From an uncultured Chloroflexota bacterium (GTDB taxonomy: Bacteria > Chloroflexota > Limnocylindria > Limnocylindrales > Limnocylindraceae): DNA of 9,283 nt. A program made the position numbers and the translations under genes. The stretch's first letter is position 1, and each line of letters opens with the position of its first letter. This document shows, piece by piece, positions 1-7,276 of this stretch. The stretch is from positions 1 to 9,283 of the forward strand of contig CAIJIA010000036.1 of NCBI GenBank assembly GCA_903820655.1, given 5' to 3'. Below the pieces are notes generated by a model that saw only the letters and a list, made by a program, of their open reading frames with translations, was not told where the DNA came from and ran no database searches.

Positions 1-1355
1 CCAGTCCTGGGCGAGTGCATGATGGCGTAGGTTTTGTCGACGATGCGGTTAAGAGTGGCGCAGCCGCAGTGCTCAGTGAGCAGCAGGTCGCCTCAAGCGT
101 GCCGATCATCGTGGTTCGCGATGCGCGTGCCGCGCTCGCCGCTGCGGCGGCATGGTGGGAGGGTGATCCAGCCGAAGAGCTTGTTGCGATTGGTGTGACC
201 GGAACCGACGGCAAGACCACTACGTCAACGTTCCTCTCAACTGCGCTCACCGCAGCTGGGCTGCGAACGGGCCTGATTTCAACGGCGATCAGTCGCATCG
301 GCGGCACCCAGCAAGCAGCCGCGGCGCATCAGACCACGCCAGAGGCTCCCGCCTTGCAGCGCGCACTGCGGGAGATGGTGGAGGCTGGTGACGAGGCGGC
401 CGTCGTCGAGAGCACCAGTCACGGGTTGCAACTGGAGCGCGTCGGCGCGATCGGATTTGCCGCGGCAATCTATACGACCTTTTCGCCGGACCATCTCGAC
501 TTTCATGCGAGCCTCGATGCGTATCGCGCCGCCAAGGCGAAGCTCGTGGCGAGAACGGTGGGCAGCGCAGCGAGTCGCGCGCACCAACTGCCGCGTGTCG
601 TCGTGGTGCATGCGAGCGACCCTGCGGTGCAGCCATTCGCGGACGCGGCGGAGTCGGCCGGGTTGCAGGTCGCTCGATTCGACGCCTACTCTGATCACGA
701 GGTGCTGATCAACGGTGTGAAGACGGAGTTGCGCCTCACGATGCCTGGTCGCATCAATGCGGCGAACGCGGCCGCAGCGCTCACCCTCGTCGCCGCATGG
801 GGCCTGCCACTCCCCGCAGCGATCGCCGCAGTTGAGGCCGAGGTCGGCCCTCCTGGCCGCAGTCAGCTGATCGATGGCACCCAGCCGTTCCGCGTGATTG
901 TCGACTTTGCCCACACTGGACCGTCACTGACCGCCTCAGTTGCTGTTGCGCGTGGCATGTGTGACCCCGGCGGGCGCCTCCTGCTCGTTACTGGAGCTGC
1001 AGGTGAACGCGACCCTGGTCGACGCACTGCGGTTGGACGAGCGGCAACCGGTGCCGATGCGGTGTGGATTGCGGATGAAGACCCGCGGGGCGAGGATCCG
1101 AACGTTATTGGGGAGGCGATCCGAGCCGCACTCCTCGCCGCCTCCCCGCAGCTGGGGAGCAGCGTTGAGATCCTTCATGACCGAGCGGCCGCCATTCGCG
1201 CGGCGATCGGCGCCGCCCAGCCGGGCGATGTGGTGCTTTTGGCAGGGAAGGGGCATGAGCGAACCATTGAACGCCACGGCGTTGAGGAGGCTTGGGATGA
1301 GGCGGCGGCGGCGCGCAGCGTGCTCACGTCGCTCGGCTATTCTCCAAAACTATGA
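1..1355 (+). CDS. murE: MurE-type UDP-N-acetylmuramoyl-dipeptide ligase, 5' end cut by window
   Basis: Cytoplasmic Mur ligase that adds the third amino acid (meso-DAP, L-Lys or L-Orn) to UDP-MurNAc-L-Ala-D-Glu, using ATP. The reading frame is open to the left edge and already reads family sequence there (S-P-G-R-V-H-D-G ahead of the AVKSGAAAVL helix), so the GTG at 15 is internal and about 45 N-terminal residues are missing. Counting from codon 15: P-loop GTDGKTTT (63-70), TTPE (107-110), STSHGL (133-138), DHLDFH (159-164), the lysine normally carbamylated (K174 in AAKAKL), DFAHT (297-301) and GERD (330-333) in the C-terminal domain, EDPR (355-358) where DAP-type enzymes have DNPR, and AGKGHE (410-415). 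The arginine, glycine and glutamate that contact the third residue's carboxylate are kept, but the substrate cannot be settled from this. The TGA stop overlaps the ATG of rel. A MurE-like paralogue is the main alternative. Confidence 0.9.
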   Translation, partial: SPGRVHDGVGFVDDAVKSGAAAVLSEQQVASSVPIIVVRDARAALAAAAAWWEGDPAEELVAIGVTGTDGKTTTSTFLSTALTAAGLRTGLISTAISRIGGTQQAAAAHQTTPEAPALQRALREMVEAGDEAAVVESTSHGLQLERVGAIGFAAAIYTTFSPDHLDFHASLDAYRAAKAKLVARTVGSAASRAHQLPRVVVVHASDPAVQPFADAAESAGLQVARFDAYSDHEVLINGVKTELRLTMPGRINAANAAAALTLVAAWGLPLPAAIAAVEAEVGPPGRSQLIDGTQPFRVIVDFAHTGPSLTASVAVARGMCDPGGRLLLVTGAAGERDPGRRTAVGRAATGADAVWIADEDPRGEDPNVIGEAIRAALLAASPQLGSSVEILHDRAAAIRAAIGAAQPGDVVLLAGKGHERTIERHGVEEAWDEAAAARSVLTSLGYSPKL

Positions 1356-3607
1356 GCATTGAGCCACAGCCAGTAGAGAAGACGCCCCGGGCCAAGCGCC
1401 CTGCGGCGGATCCAATCGCCAAAGTCCGCGCACTCGCGCGACCGGTTGAGTTACTCCGCGAGGCGCTGCGCGACAAGGTGGCGGCGGGGATCGGCACGGC
1501 TGAGGCGGCGCGACTTGTTGATGATGCCTTCCTCTTCGCCGTTGAGGCACACGGCACACAGGTGCGTGCCTCGGGTGAGCCGTATGTAACGCACCCCGCT
1601 GAGGCGGCGCTGATTCTTGCCGACCTCGGCCTTGATGCCGCAACCCTTGTGGCTGCACTGCTTCATGACGTCCCAGAAGACACATCGGTTACCACCGCCG
1701 AGATCGCAGAGCGCTTTGGCGATGAGGTTGGCACCCTTGTTGATGGCGTTACCAAGCTGAGCAAGTTCTCCGCAATGAGTGCAGAAGAGCAGCACGCCGA
1801 GAACATTCGCAAGATGTTCCTGGCCATGTCGCAAGACATTCGCGTGGTGCTGATCAAGCTCGGTGATCGGCTGCACAACATGCGCACCCTCGCCGCACTC
1901 CCAGCAGAGAAGCAGCGCCGCATCGCCCGGCAGACGCTTGAGATCTACGCACCACTCGCCGAGCGCCTCGGCATTTGGCAGATGAAGTGGGAGCTCGAAG
2001 ATCTCGCCTTCAAGGCGCTGGAGCCTGAGCGGTACCACGAACTGGCCAGCATGGTCGAGCTACGACGGGACATGCGCGCCGATTACGTGCAGCGCGCAAT
2101 CGCCGTGCTGAAGCCCGAACTCGCGCGGGCTGGGATCGAGGCGGAGTTCTCTGGCCGCGCGAAGCACCTCTACTCCATCCACAAGAAGATGGCGCGGCGA
2201 TCAAGCGACTTCTCAGAGATTTATGATGTGTACGCCATTCGCGTGATTGTCGAGAACCTTCGCGATTGCTACGCCGCCCTTGGCGCGGTCCACAGCGTGT
2301 GGCGTCCGATTCCGAATCAATTTGACGACTACATCGCCGTGCCGAAGAACAATCTCTACCAGAGCCTGCACACGGCAGTAGTCGCACTTGACGGGCGCCC
2401 ACTTGAGGTGCAGATCCGCACCAGGTCGATGCATGAGGTTGCCGAGGTCGGTATTGCGGCGCACTGGCGCTATAAGGATGGAACACAGCCGGATGCCGCC
2501 TACGACGCCAAACTCGCCTGGCTACGCCAACTCCTCGAGTGGCAGCGCGACGTCACCGACGCCTCTGAGTTCCTCGAGGGCGTTCGTTTGGATGTGTTCC
2601 AAGACCAGGTTTATGTATTTACGCCAAAGGGCGATGTGAAGGAGCTTCCCGCCGGCGCGACGCCGCTTGACTTCGCCTATCTCGTGCACACGGACATCGG
2701 CCACCGGTGCATAGGCGCGAAGGTGAACAACCGCTTGGTGCCGCTGGAGTACCGACTGAAATCGGGCGATATCATTGAGGTGGTAACGGCGCGCGGGAAG
2801 CATGGGCCAAGTCGTGACTGGTTGAATGTCGCAACAACGCGACAGGCGCGCAACAAGATTCGTCAGTGGTTCAAGCATCAGGAGCGCGATGAGAACGTTT
2901 TGCACGGCCGCGAATCCCTCGAGCGTGAACTCCGCCGCCTCGCCCGCACCACGCTCGACTCCATTGGCCGCGAGCGAATTGATGAGGTCGCCAAGCAGAT
3001 GAACCAGGGGAGCGTTGACGACCTCTACGCGGCGATCGGTTACGGTGCCGTCGGCCCACAGCAGGTGGTTTCGCGCCTCGGCGTTGCCTCGGACGACGCG
3101 AAGTCACTCTTGCCTCTGAGTACGAGCGCTGCGGCGATCGCCCCGGCTGAGCGAACGGGGGGGATCCGCGTAAAGGGGGTGCCCGACCTCTTGACGCGAT
3201 TCGGCCGCTGCTGCCGTCCACTCCCAGGCGATCCGATTGTTGGCTTCATTACCCGTGGCAAGGGGGTCACCGTGCACCTCGCCAGCTGCGACGCCTCGAC
3301 CTCCGCCCGAGAGGCGTCGCGCCTCATCGATGTGGAGTGGGAGATGACCCCGGCCACCACCGAGAGCTACCCAGTAACGATTCGCGTGGAGGGGCTCGAC
3401 CGCACCGGGCTCTTCTCAGAGATCACCCAGGTGGTTGCGGAACAGAAGGTCAACATCTTGTCCGCTACTGTTCAGACGACAGGCCAAACCAATGCGGAGA
3501 TGTTGATGACCCTTGCCGTCGGCTCCATTAGTGAACTCGCCAGGTTGATGGCGCGACTTGAGCGCGTCCGCGGCGTCCGCAGCGTCTCACGGGAGCAGCA
3601 CCAGTGA
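1352..3607 (+). CDS. rel: Bifunctional-type (p)ppGpp synthetase/hydrolase (long RSH, Rel)
   Basis: Makes (p)ppGpp from ATP and GDP/GTP when uncharged tRNA sits in the ribosomal A site, and hydrolyses it otherwise. At 751 residues it has the full long-RSH length. Hydrolase domain: H67, H81, the HDxxED motif intact (H105, D106, E109, D110) and GDRLHNMRTL (171-180). Synthetase domain about 240-375: SGR (267-269), Y336-QSLH and LEVQIRT (351-357). Its substrate-motif loop reads Q-F-D-D (323-326), unlike the R-x-K-D of most bifunctional enzymes. TGS domain about 412-475, a helical linker, the zinc-finger/RIS region with C620, C621, H642 and C646, and a C-terminal ACT domain about 673-750. The start ATG overlaps the murE stop (ATGA) and has no Shine-Dalgarno, so it is probably translated by coupling to murE. 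A 7-G run (3157-3163) lies just before the zinc-finger region. No dtd gene follows, unlike many Firmicutes. Confidence 0.95.
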   Translation: MSIEPQPVEKTPRAKRPAADPIAKVRALARPVELLREALRDKVAAGIGTAEAARLVDDAFLFAVEAHGTQVRASGEPYVTHPAEAALILADLGLDAATLVAALLHDVPEDTSVTTAEIAERFGDEVGTLVDGVTKLSKFSAMSAEEQHAENIRKMFLAMSQDIRVVLIKLGDRLHNMRTLAALPAEKQRRIARQTLEIYAPLAERLGIWQMKWELEDLAFKALEPERYHELASMVELRRDMRADYVQRAIAVLKPELARAGIEAEFSGRAKHLYSIHKKMARRSSDFSEIYDVYAIRVIVENLRDCYAALGAVHSVWRPIPNQFDDYIAVPKNNLYQSLHTAVVALDGRPLEVQIRTRSMHEVAEVGIAAHWRYKDGTQPDAAYDAKLAWLRQLLEWQRDVTDASEFLEGVRLDVFQDQVYVFTPKGDVKELPAGATPLDFAYLVHTDIGHRCIGAKVNNRLVPLEYRLKSGDIIEVVTARGKHGPSRDWLNVATTRQARNKIRQWFKHQERDENVLHGRESLERELRRLARTTLDSIGRERIDEVAKQMNQGSVDDLYAAIGYGAVGPQQVVSRLGVASDDAKSLLPLSTSAAAIAPAERTGGIRVKGVPDLLTRFGRCCRPLPGDPIVGFITRGKGVTVHLASCDASTSAREASRLIDVEWEMTPATTESYPVTIRVEGLDRTGLFSEITQVVAEQKVNILSATVQTTGQTNAEMLMTLAVGSISELARLMARLERVRGVRSVSREQHQ
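3591..3595 (+). promoter_or_regulatory. Ribosome binding site for hisS
   Basis: GGGAG lies 8 bases before the GTG at 3604, inside the last codons of rel. It supports the GTG as the hisS start even though it overlaps the rel stop by four bases (GTGA). Confidence 0.6.
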
Positions 3608-4878
3608 GCGGCTTCCAGTCTCCACGCGGTCTTCGCGACCTACTTGAGCCACTCGCGTCAGCGCACGGCTGGGCCACAGATCGAGCCTGGGCCGCGGCTG
3701 ATGCTGCTGGGTACGCACGCATTGAGCTACCGATCGCGGAGGAGAGCGCACTCTTCGAACGCGCCGTTGGTGGCACCTCGGACATCGTTGCGAAGGAGCT
3801 CTATCGACTAGAGCCTCGTGGCGATGATGCGGTCACCTTGGCGCTCCGACCCGAGGCAACCGCCGGCGCCGTTCGGGCCTACATCCAGCATGGCATGCGC
3901 TCCCAGCCGCAGCCCGTGCGCCTTGCGACGGTTGCGCAGCTCTTCCGCTACGACCGCCCACAGAAGGGGCGCTATCGCCAGTTCACGCAGTTTGATATTG
4001 AAGCGATCGGCGACGGTGGACCAGGGATCGACCTGGAGGTGATTGCGATTGGTGCTGCCTATCTGCGAGAGTTGGGCCTCACCGATGTGCAGGTGCACCT
4101 GAACTCTGTCGGCTGTACCGCCTGCCGCCCCGCCTACGTTGAGACGTTGCGCGCCCACTTCACGCCGGTGTCGCAGGAGCTGAGCGAGGTAGATCAGTCG
4201 CGACTTACCACGAACCCACTGCGCCTCCTCGACTCCAATGAGACAGCGGCGGTCAAGCGCGCAGCAACTGCACCAGCTATCACCGACCACCTCTGTGCCG
4301 ATTGTGCGGCGCATCATGCGGCCGTCGTCTCTGGTCTGGCAACGATCGGCGTCACCGTTGTTGCGGCGCCTCGAGTGGTACGCGGACTGGATTACTACAC
4401 CCGTACCGCGTGGGAGTACCTGCTCCCTGGAGAGCAGGGTCAGCAGGGGGCACTCGGCGGCGGCGGTCGCTACGACGGACTCGTTGAACTACTCGGGGGC
4501 ACGCCAACCCCTGCAATCGGTTTTGCCATCGGCATCGACCGTGTTGTGCTCGCGCTTGAGGCGCGCGGCCTCCTGCCCGCAGCCGCAGCTGGTCCAGCCA
4601 TCGTTGTCGCTGGCATTGAGGCCGAATCACTGGCGAACCGCGTGGCGATCGCCGCCGAACTCCGGGCCGCGGGGGCGAGCGCACGGGCTGACGTCAGCAC
4701 GCGCAAGATTGGGAAGCAACTAGAGGGTGCCGTGCGCGATGGCGCGTTGGCGGTCATCATCGTTGAGCCAGATGGGCGCCTCACCTTGCGAGATCTCGTC
4801 AAGGCGAGCCAGGCGGAACCAGCGGAGCGTGGCGGCGTGATCGCCGCAGCACTTCGGCTAGTGCAGAACGAGGGGTAG
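3604..4878 (+). CDS. hisS: Histidyl-tRNA synthetase
   Basis: Class IIa synthetase that charges tRNA-His in the cytoplasm. 424 residues, the usual bacterial length. Seen in order: the N-terminal P-R-G-L-R-D (7-12, family PRGxxD); LRPEATAG (81-88) with the catalytic-site glutamate E84; motif 2, FRYDRPQKGRYRQF (114-127); the first CxxC (C171, C174) opening the insertion domain; NPLRLLDS (204-211); a second CxxC (C231, C234); the histidine-specific loop RGLDYYTRT (260-268), where R260 matches the family's catalytic arginine; GGGGRYDGL (285-293); motif 3, GFAIGIDRV (306-314); and the C-terminal anticodon-binding domain (about 332-424). The LCxxC pair that many HisRS carry just before NPLR is absent (the stretch reads ELSEVDQ). 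GTG start, 4-bp overlap with rel, 1 base before aspS: clearly co-transcribed. HisZ, the ATP-phosphoribosyltransferase subunit, is excluded by the intact motifs and anticodon domain. Confidence 0.96.
   Translation: MSGFQSPRGLRDLLEPLASAHGWATDRAWAAADAAGYARIELPIAEESALFERAVGGTSDIVAKELYRLEPRGDDAVTLALRPEATAGAVRAYIQHGMRSQPQPVRLATVAQLFRYDRPQKGRYRQFTQFDIEAIGDGGPGIDLEVIAIGAAYLRELGLTDVQVHLNSVGCTACRPAYVETLRAHFTPVSQELSEVDQSRLTTNPLRLLDSNETAAVKRAATAPAITDHLCADCAAHHAAVVSGLATIGVTVVAAPRVVRGLDYYTRTAWEYLLPGEQGQQGALGGGGRYDGLVELLGGTPTPAIGFAIGIDRVVLALEARGLLPAAAAGPAIVVAGIEAESLANRVAIAAELRAAGASARADVSTRKIGKQLEGAVRDGALAVIIVEPDGRLTLRDLVKASQAEPAERGGVIAAALRLVQNEG
4870..4875 (+). promoter_or_regulatory. Ribosome binding site for aspS
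   Basis: GAGGGG lies immediately before the hisS TAG and 4 bases before the aspS ATG at 4880. The spacing is a little short but the match to anti-SD is good. Together with the 1-base gap it indicates coupled translation of the two synthetases. Confidence 0.6.
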
Positions 4879-4879
4879 C

Positions 4880-6736
4880 ATGACCGACGCGGCAAAGCTG
4901 ACCACGGGCCTTCGGAGCGATGTCTGCGGCGCACTGCGCCCAAGCGATGTCGGTCGACGCGTGCGGCTCGCCGGTTGGATTCATCGCCGTCGAGATCACG
5001 GCAGCCTCGTCTTCATCGACCTTCGTGACCGCTACGGCATCGTGCAGGTGGTTGTTGACGCGGCCGTCGCACCCGAGGCCCACGCCGAACTGACCGACGC
5101 GCGCAGCGAGTGGGTGATCGCCGTTGAAGGCACCGTCGCAGCGCGACGCGCAGGAACCGAGAACGAGAAGCTCGCCACCGGCGGCATTGAGGTCGCGGGC
5201 GAGAGCGTCACCGTGCTCTCCCAGGCCAAGACGCCACCCTTCTACATCAATGACACCGATGCCCCCGTGGACGAGAGCCTACGACTGAAGTATCGATACC
5301 TCGACCTTCGCCGCGAACCGCTCCGCGACCGGATCCTCCTGCGCAGCGCGATGGTGCAGGCCATTCGCGAGGTGCATCACGAGCACGGATTCGTCGAGGT
5401 AGAGACGCCGATCCTCATCAAGTCGACCCCTGAGGGCGCCCGCGACTTCATCGTGCCATCACGATTGCAGCAGGGGAGTGTCTACGCGCTGCCACAGTCG
5501 CCGCAGCAGATGAAGCAGCTCCTGATGGTCGCTGGCTTTGACCGCTACTTCCAGATCGCCCGCTGCTTCCGCGACGAGGACCTCCGCGGTGACCGGCAGC
5601 CGGAGTTCACCCAGCTCGACATTGAGATGAGCTTTGTGGACGAGGCCAGCGTGCGTGCCTATGTCGAAGCGATGGTGATCGAGGTAACGAAGCGCATTCG
5701 ACCAGATCGCCCAATTCAGCAACTGCCGCTCCCAACGTTTACCTACGACGAGGCGATGGAGCGCTACGGGTCCGACAAGCCCGACATTCGCTTCGCGATG
5801 GAGCTGATCGATCTTGGCGCAGCGCTCCCGGAGAGCACCGGGTTCAAGGTGTTTGACGAGACGCGCGCCAGCGGCGGGCGAATCCGCGCGATCCGTGTCG
5901 CAGGTCGCGGCGGGATCACTCGTTCCGACGTTGATGACCTGACCGAGCGCGCCAAGCGCTACGGCGCGAATGGTCTTGTGTGGATTGCGCTACAGCCGGA
6001 TGGCGAGGTTCGTTCGCCGATTGCCAAGTTCCTTTCGCCAGATGCGACCGCCGCACTCTGGTCAGCTACAGGCGGCACAGCAACGCACGCGGATGGCGAT
6101 CTACTCCTTATCGTTGCCGGCCCACGCATCCTCTCCGCTGAGGTGCTTGGTCGCCTGCGCGTAGAGGTCGCGCTCGAACTGGGGCTTGCGGATCCCGATG
6201 TGCTCGCCTTCTGCTGGGTGCACCGCTTCCCGATGTATCAGTGGGAGGCTGAGTCGGGTCGATGGGATGCAACGCACAATCCGTTCTCTGCGCCCGTACC
6301 TGAGCATCTGAACCTGCTAACCACGACGTCGGGTGATCTTTCGCAGCGCAGCGAGGCCGATCCTGCGGCCGGCGCACTCGCACAGCAGTACGACATTGTG
6401 TTGAACGGCTGGGAGCTCGGCGGCGGTTCGATTCGTATTCATGATCGCGCGCTCCTTGAGCGTTCCTTTGCACTGATGGGCCACTCGCTCGAAGATGCGC
6501 GAGCCAAATTTGGCGCGCTGCTTGATGCGTTCGAATACGGCGCACCGCCACACGGCGGCATCGCCATCGGTGTTGAGCGCTGGGCGGCGCTGCTCGCCGG
6601 CCAGATCAATATTCGCGAAGTGATGGCCTTCCCGAAGACGCAGTCGGGGAGCGACCTGATGCTTGAGGCTCCATCGGAGCCGGATCCGAAGCAGTGGGCC
6701 GAGTTGGGCCTATCGGTGCGCCCAGTTAAGAGCTAG
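4880..6736 (+). CDS. aspS: Aspartyl-tRNA synthetase, probably non-discriminating (Asp/Asn)
   Basis: Class IIb synthetase that charges tRNA-Asp and, if non-discriminating, also makes Asp-tRNA-Asn for GatCAB to amidate. 618 residues, the length of bacterial AspRS with the GAD insertion. N-terminal OB-fold anticodon domain (about 25-115) with GWIHRRRDHG (32-41); catalytic core with LDLRR (141-145), ETPIL (175-179), STPEGARDF (182-190) and ALPQSPQ (203-209); motif 2, FRDEDLRGDRQPEF (230-243); GAD-type insertion (about 290-420); GGGSIRIHD (514-522); and motif 3, GIAIGVERW (560-568), with ATP-binding R567. At the three anticodon-domain sites that separate the two AspRS types, E. coli has L30, N82 and M87, while this protein has H40, T93 and L98, all on the non-discriminating side. 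That call rests on my hand alignment. It follows hisS by 1 bp and probably ends the operon, facing a minus-strand gene 5 bp away. Confidence 0.96.
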   Translation: MTDAAKLTTGLRSDVCGALRPSDVGRRVRLAGWIHRRRDHGSLVFIDLRDRYGIVQVVVDAAVAPEAHAELTDARSEWVIAVEGTVAARRAGTENEKLATGGIEVAGESVTVLSQAKTPPFYINDTDAPVDESLRLKYRYLDLRREPLRDRILLRSAMVQAIREVHHEHGFVEVETPILIKSTPEGARDFIVPSRLQQGSVYALPQSPQQMKQLLMVAGFDRYFQIARCFRDEDLRGDRQPEFTQLDIEMSFVDEASVRAYVEAMVIEVTKRIRPDRPIQQLPLPTFTYDEAMERYGSDKPDIRFAMELIDLGAALPESTGFKVFDETRASGGRIRAIRVAGRGGITRSDVDDLTERAKRYGANGLVWIALQPDGEVRSPIAKFLSPDATAALWSATGGTATHADGDLLLIVAGPRILSAEVLGRLRVEVALELGLADPDVLAFCWVHRFPMYQWEAESGRWDATHNPFSAPVPEHLNLLTTTSGDLSQRSEADPAAGALAQQYDIVLNGWELGGGSIRIHDRALLERSFALMGHSLEDARAKFGALLDAFEYGAPPHGGIAIGVERWAALLAGQINIREVMAFPKTQSGSDLMLEAPSEPDPKQWAELGLSVRPVKS

Positions 6737-6737
6737 C

Positions 6738-6767
6738 GCTCCTAAGCTTGGGAGCCGCGCTGCTCCC
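6738..6767. terminator. Overlapping inverted repeats at convergent gene ends, possible bidirectional terminator
   Basis: Two hairpins compete for one arm. GCTCC(TA) at 6738-6744 can pair with (TG)GGAGC at 6749-6755 around an AGCT loop, including one T-G wobble. GGGAGC at 6750-6755 can instead pair perfectly with GCTCCC at 6762-6767 around a 6-base loop. The site spans the 5-bp gap between aspS and the minus-strand gene and runs into the latter's last codons. Neither strand has a T-tract after the stem, so intrinsic termination is uncertain; it may instead act as a 3'-end stabiliser or Rho-linked site. Confidence 0.35.
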
Positions 6768-7263
6768 ACGGGTCAACAGCGCTCGTATCTGCGGGCGGCG
6801 CTTCGTAGGCGAGTGATGCACGGCCATCAGAGGGGCTAACCGCGCCTTCATCGCCGCACTCCAACTGGATTTCTGGCGCATCGGCGTGATCAATGGGTGT
6901 CAGACGAATCGGGCCAGCCTCGCCATTTCGCGCTGCGACGAGTACCTGCGCACTCTGTCGGCCATGCCCCGCAATGAGCGCTGTGATCGTCTCTGGGTCA
7001 ACGCCCGCATGGCTCAGCGGCAGGGTGATGACGGCCGTCGTCCCTGCGACCTCACTAAACGCATCCGCGGCCACAGCGGCGTGCTCGCCCGAGTGGGTGG
7101 CGCGGCTCAAGGTAGGGGCGACTTCGCCCGTCGTGAGGCCCGAAATAAGGATCGGATGTGCACCGCCAGACCAGGCGGCTTCAACCAGTCGCGAGAGCTC
7201 TGGGCGGACGACCCCAGGGGCTGTCGGTGTGCCTGAAACGATGATGTGTGCAGCGACGGTCAT
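6742..7263 (-). CDS. Hypothetical protein, degenerate nucleotidyltransferase (MobA-like) fold suspected
   Basis: 173 residues, no signal peptide or membrane segment, acidic C-terminus. I do not recognise it firmly. The pattern resembles the MobA-like NTP-transferase family: a first strand HIIVSG (6-11); a helix ending EAAWSGGAHP then strand ILISG (38-42); a strand VITLPL (78-83) followed by GVDPETITALI (87-97), as family members have after their GDxP motif; VLVAARNGEAGP (107-118); GDEGA (137-141); and a closing acidic stretch up to DPWEQ (164-168). The glycine-rich LAAGxSxRMGxxK loop and the metal-binding Asp of GDxP are both missing, so catalysis of the usual kind is unlikely. The start at 7263 is chosen because the frame further upstream runs antisense to typA. 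Codon use matches the neighbours. It is the only minus-strand gene here, convergent with aspS and divergent from typA. The reality of the gene is fairly secure, the fold is an inference. Confidence 0.7.
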   Translation of the reverse strand: MTVAAHIIVSGTPTAPGVVRPELSRLVEAAWSGGAHPILISGLTTGEVAPTLSRATHSGEHAAVAADAFSEVAGTTAVITLPLSHAGVDPETITALIAGHGRQSAQVLVAARNGEAGPIRLTPIDHADAPEIQLECGDEGAVSPSDGRASLAYEAPPADTSAVDPWEQRGSQA

Positions 7264-7270
7264 GCCCAGA

Positions 7271-7276
7271 AGTATA
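7271..7276 (-). promoter_or_regulatory. Candidate -10 box of a leaderless promoter for the minus-strand gene
   Basis: Read on the minus strand, TATACT (5 of 6 matches to TATAAT) ends 7 bases before the ATG at 7263. Transcription from it would begin at or next to the start codon, giving a leaderless mRNA. Consistent with this, no Shine-Dalgarno precedes that ATG. The -35 position (7294-7299, TTCTCG on the minus strand) is a poor match. Confidence 0.4.

Noticed and set aside
15..17. GTG at 15 as the true murE start
   Set aside because: The frame continues to the left edge with family-like sequence, and the product would lack about 45 residues. The real start lies outside the window.
279..914. 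Long antisense open frames within murE, rel, hisS, aspS and typA
   Set aside because: High-GC coding DNA leaves other frames open. Their products are arginine-, serine- and histidine-rich and match no family.
1352..3607. Reading Rel as a synthetase-only RelA because of the acidic QFDD motif
   Set aside because: The hydrolase residues H67, H81, HDxxED 105-110 and the downstream DRLHNMRTL are intact, whereas RelA has lost them.
5770..6150. Possible foreign insertion in the middle of aspS
   Set aside because: The position and length match the GAD-type domain normal for bacterial AspRS, and the frame and codon use are continuous.
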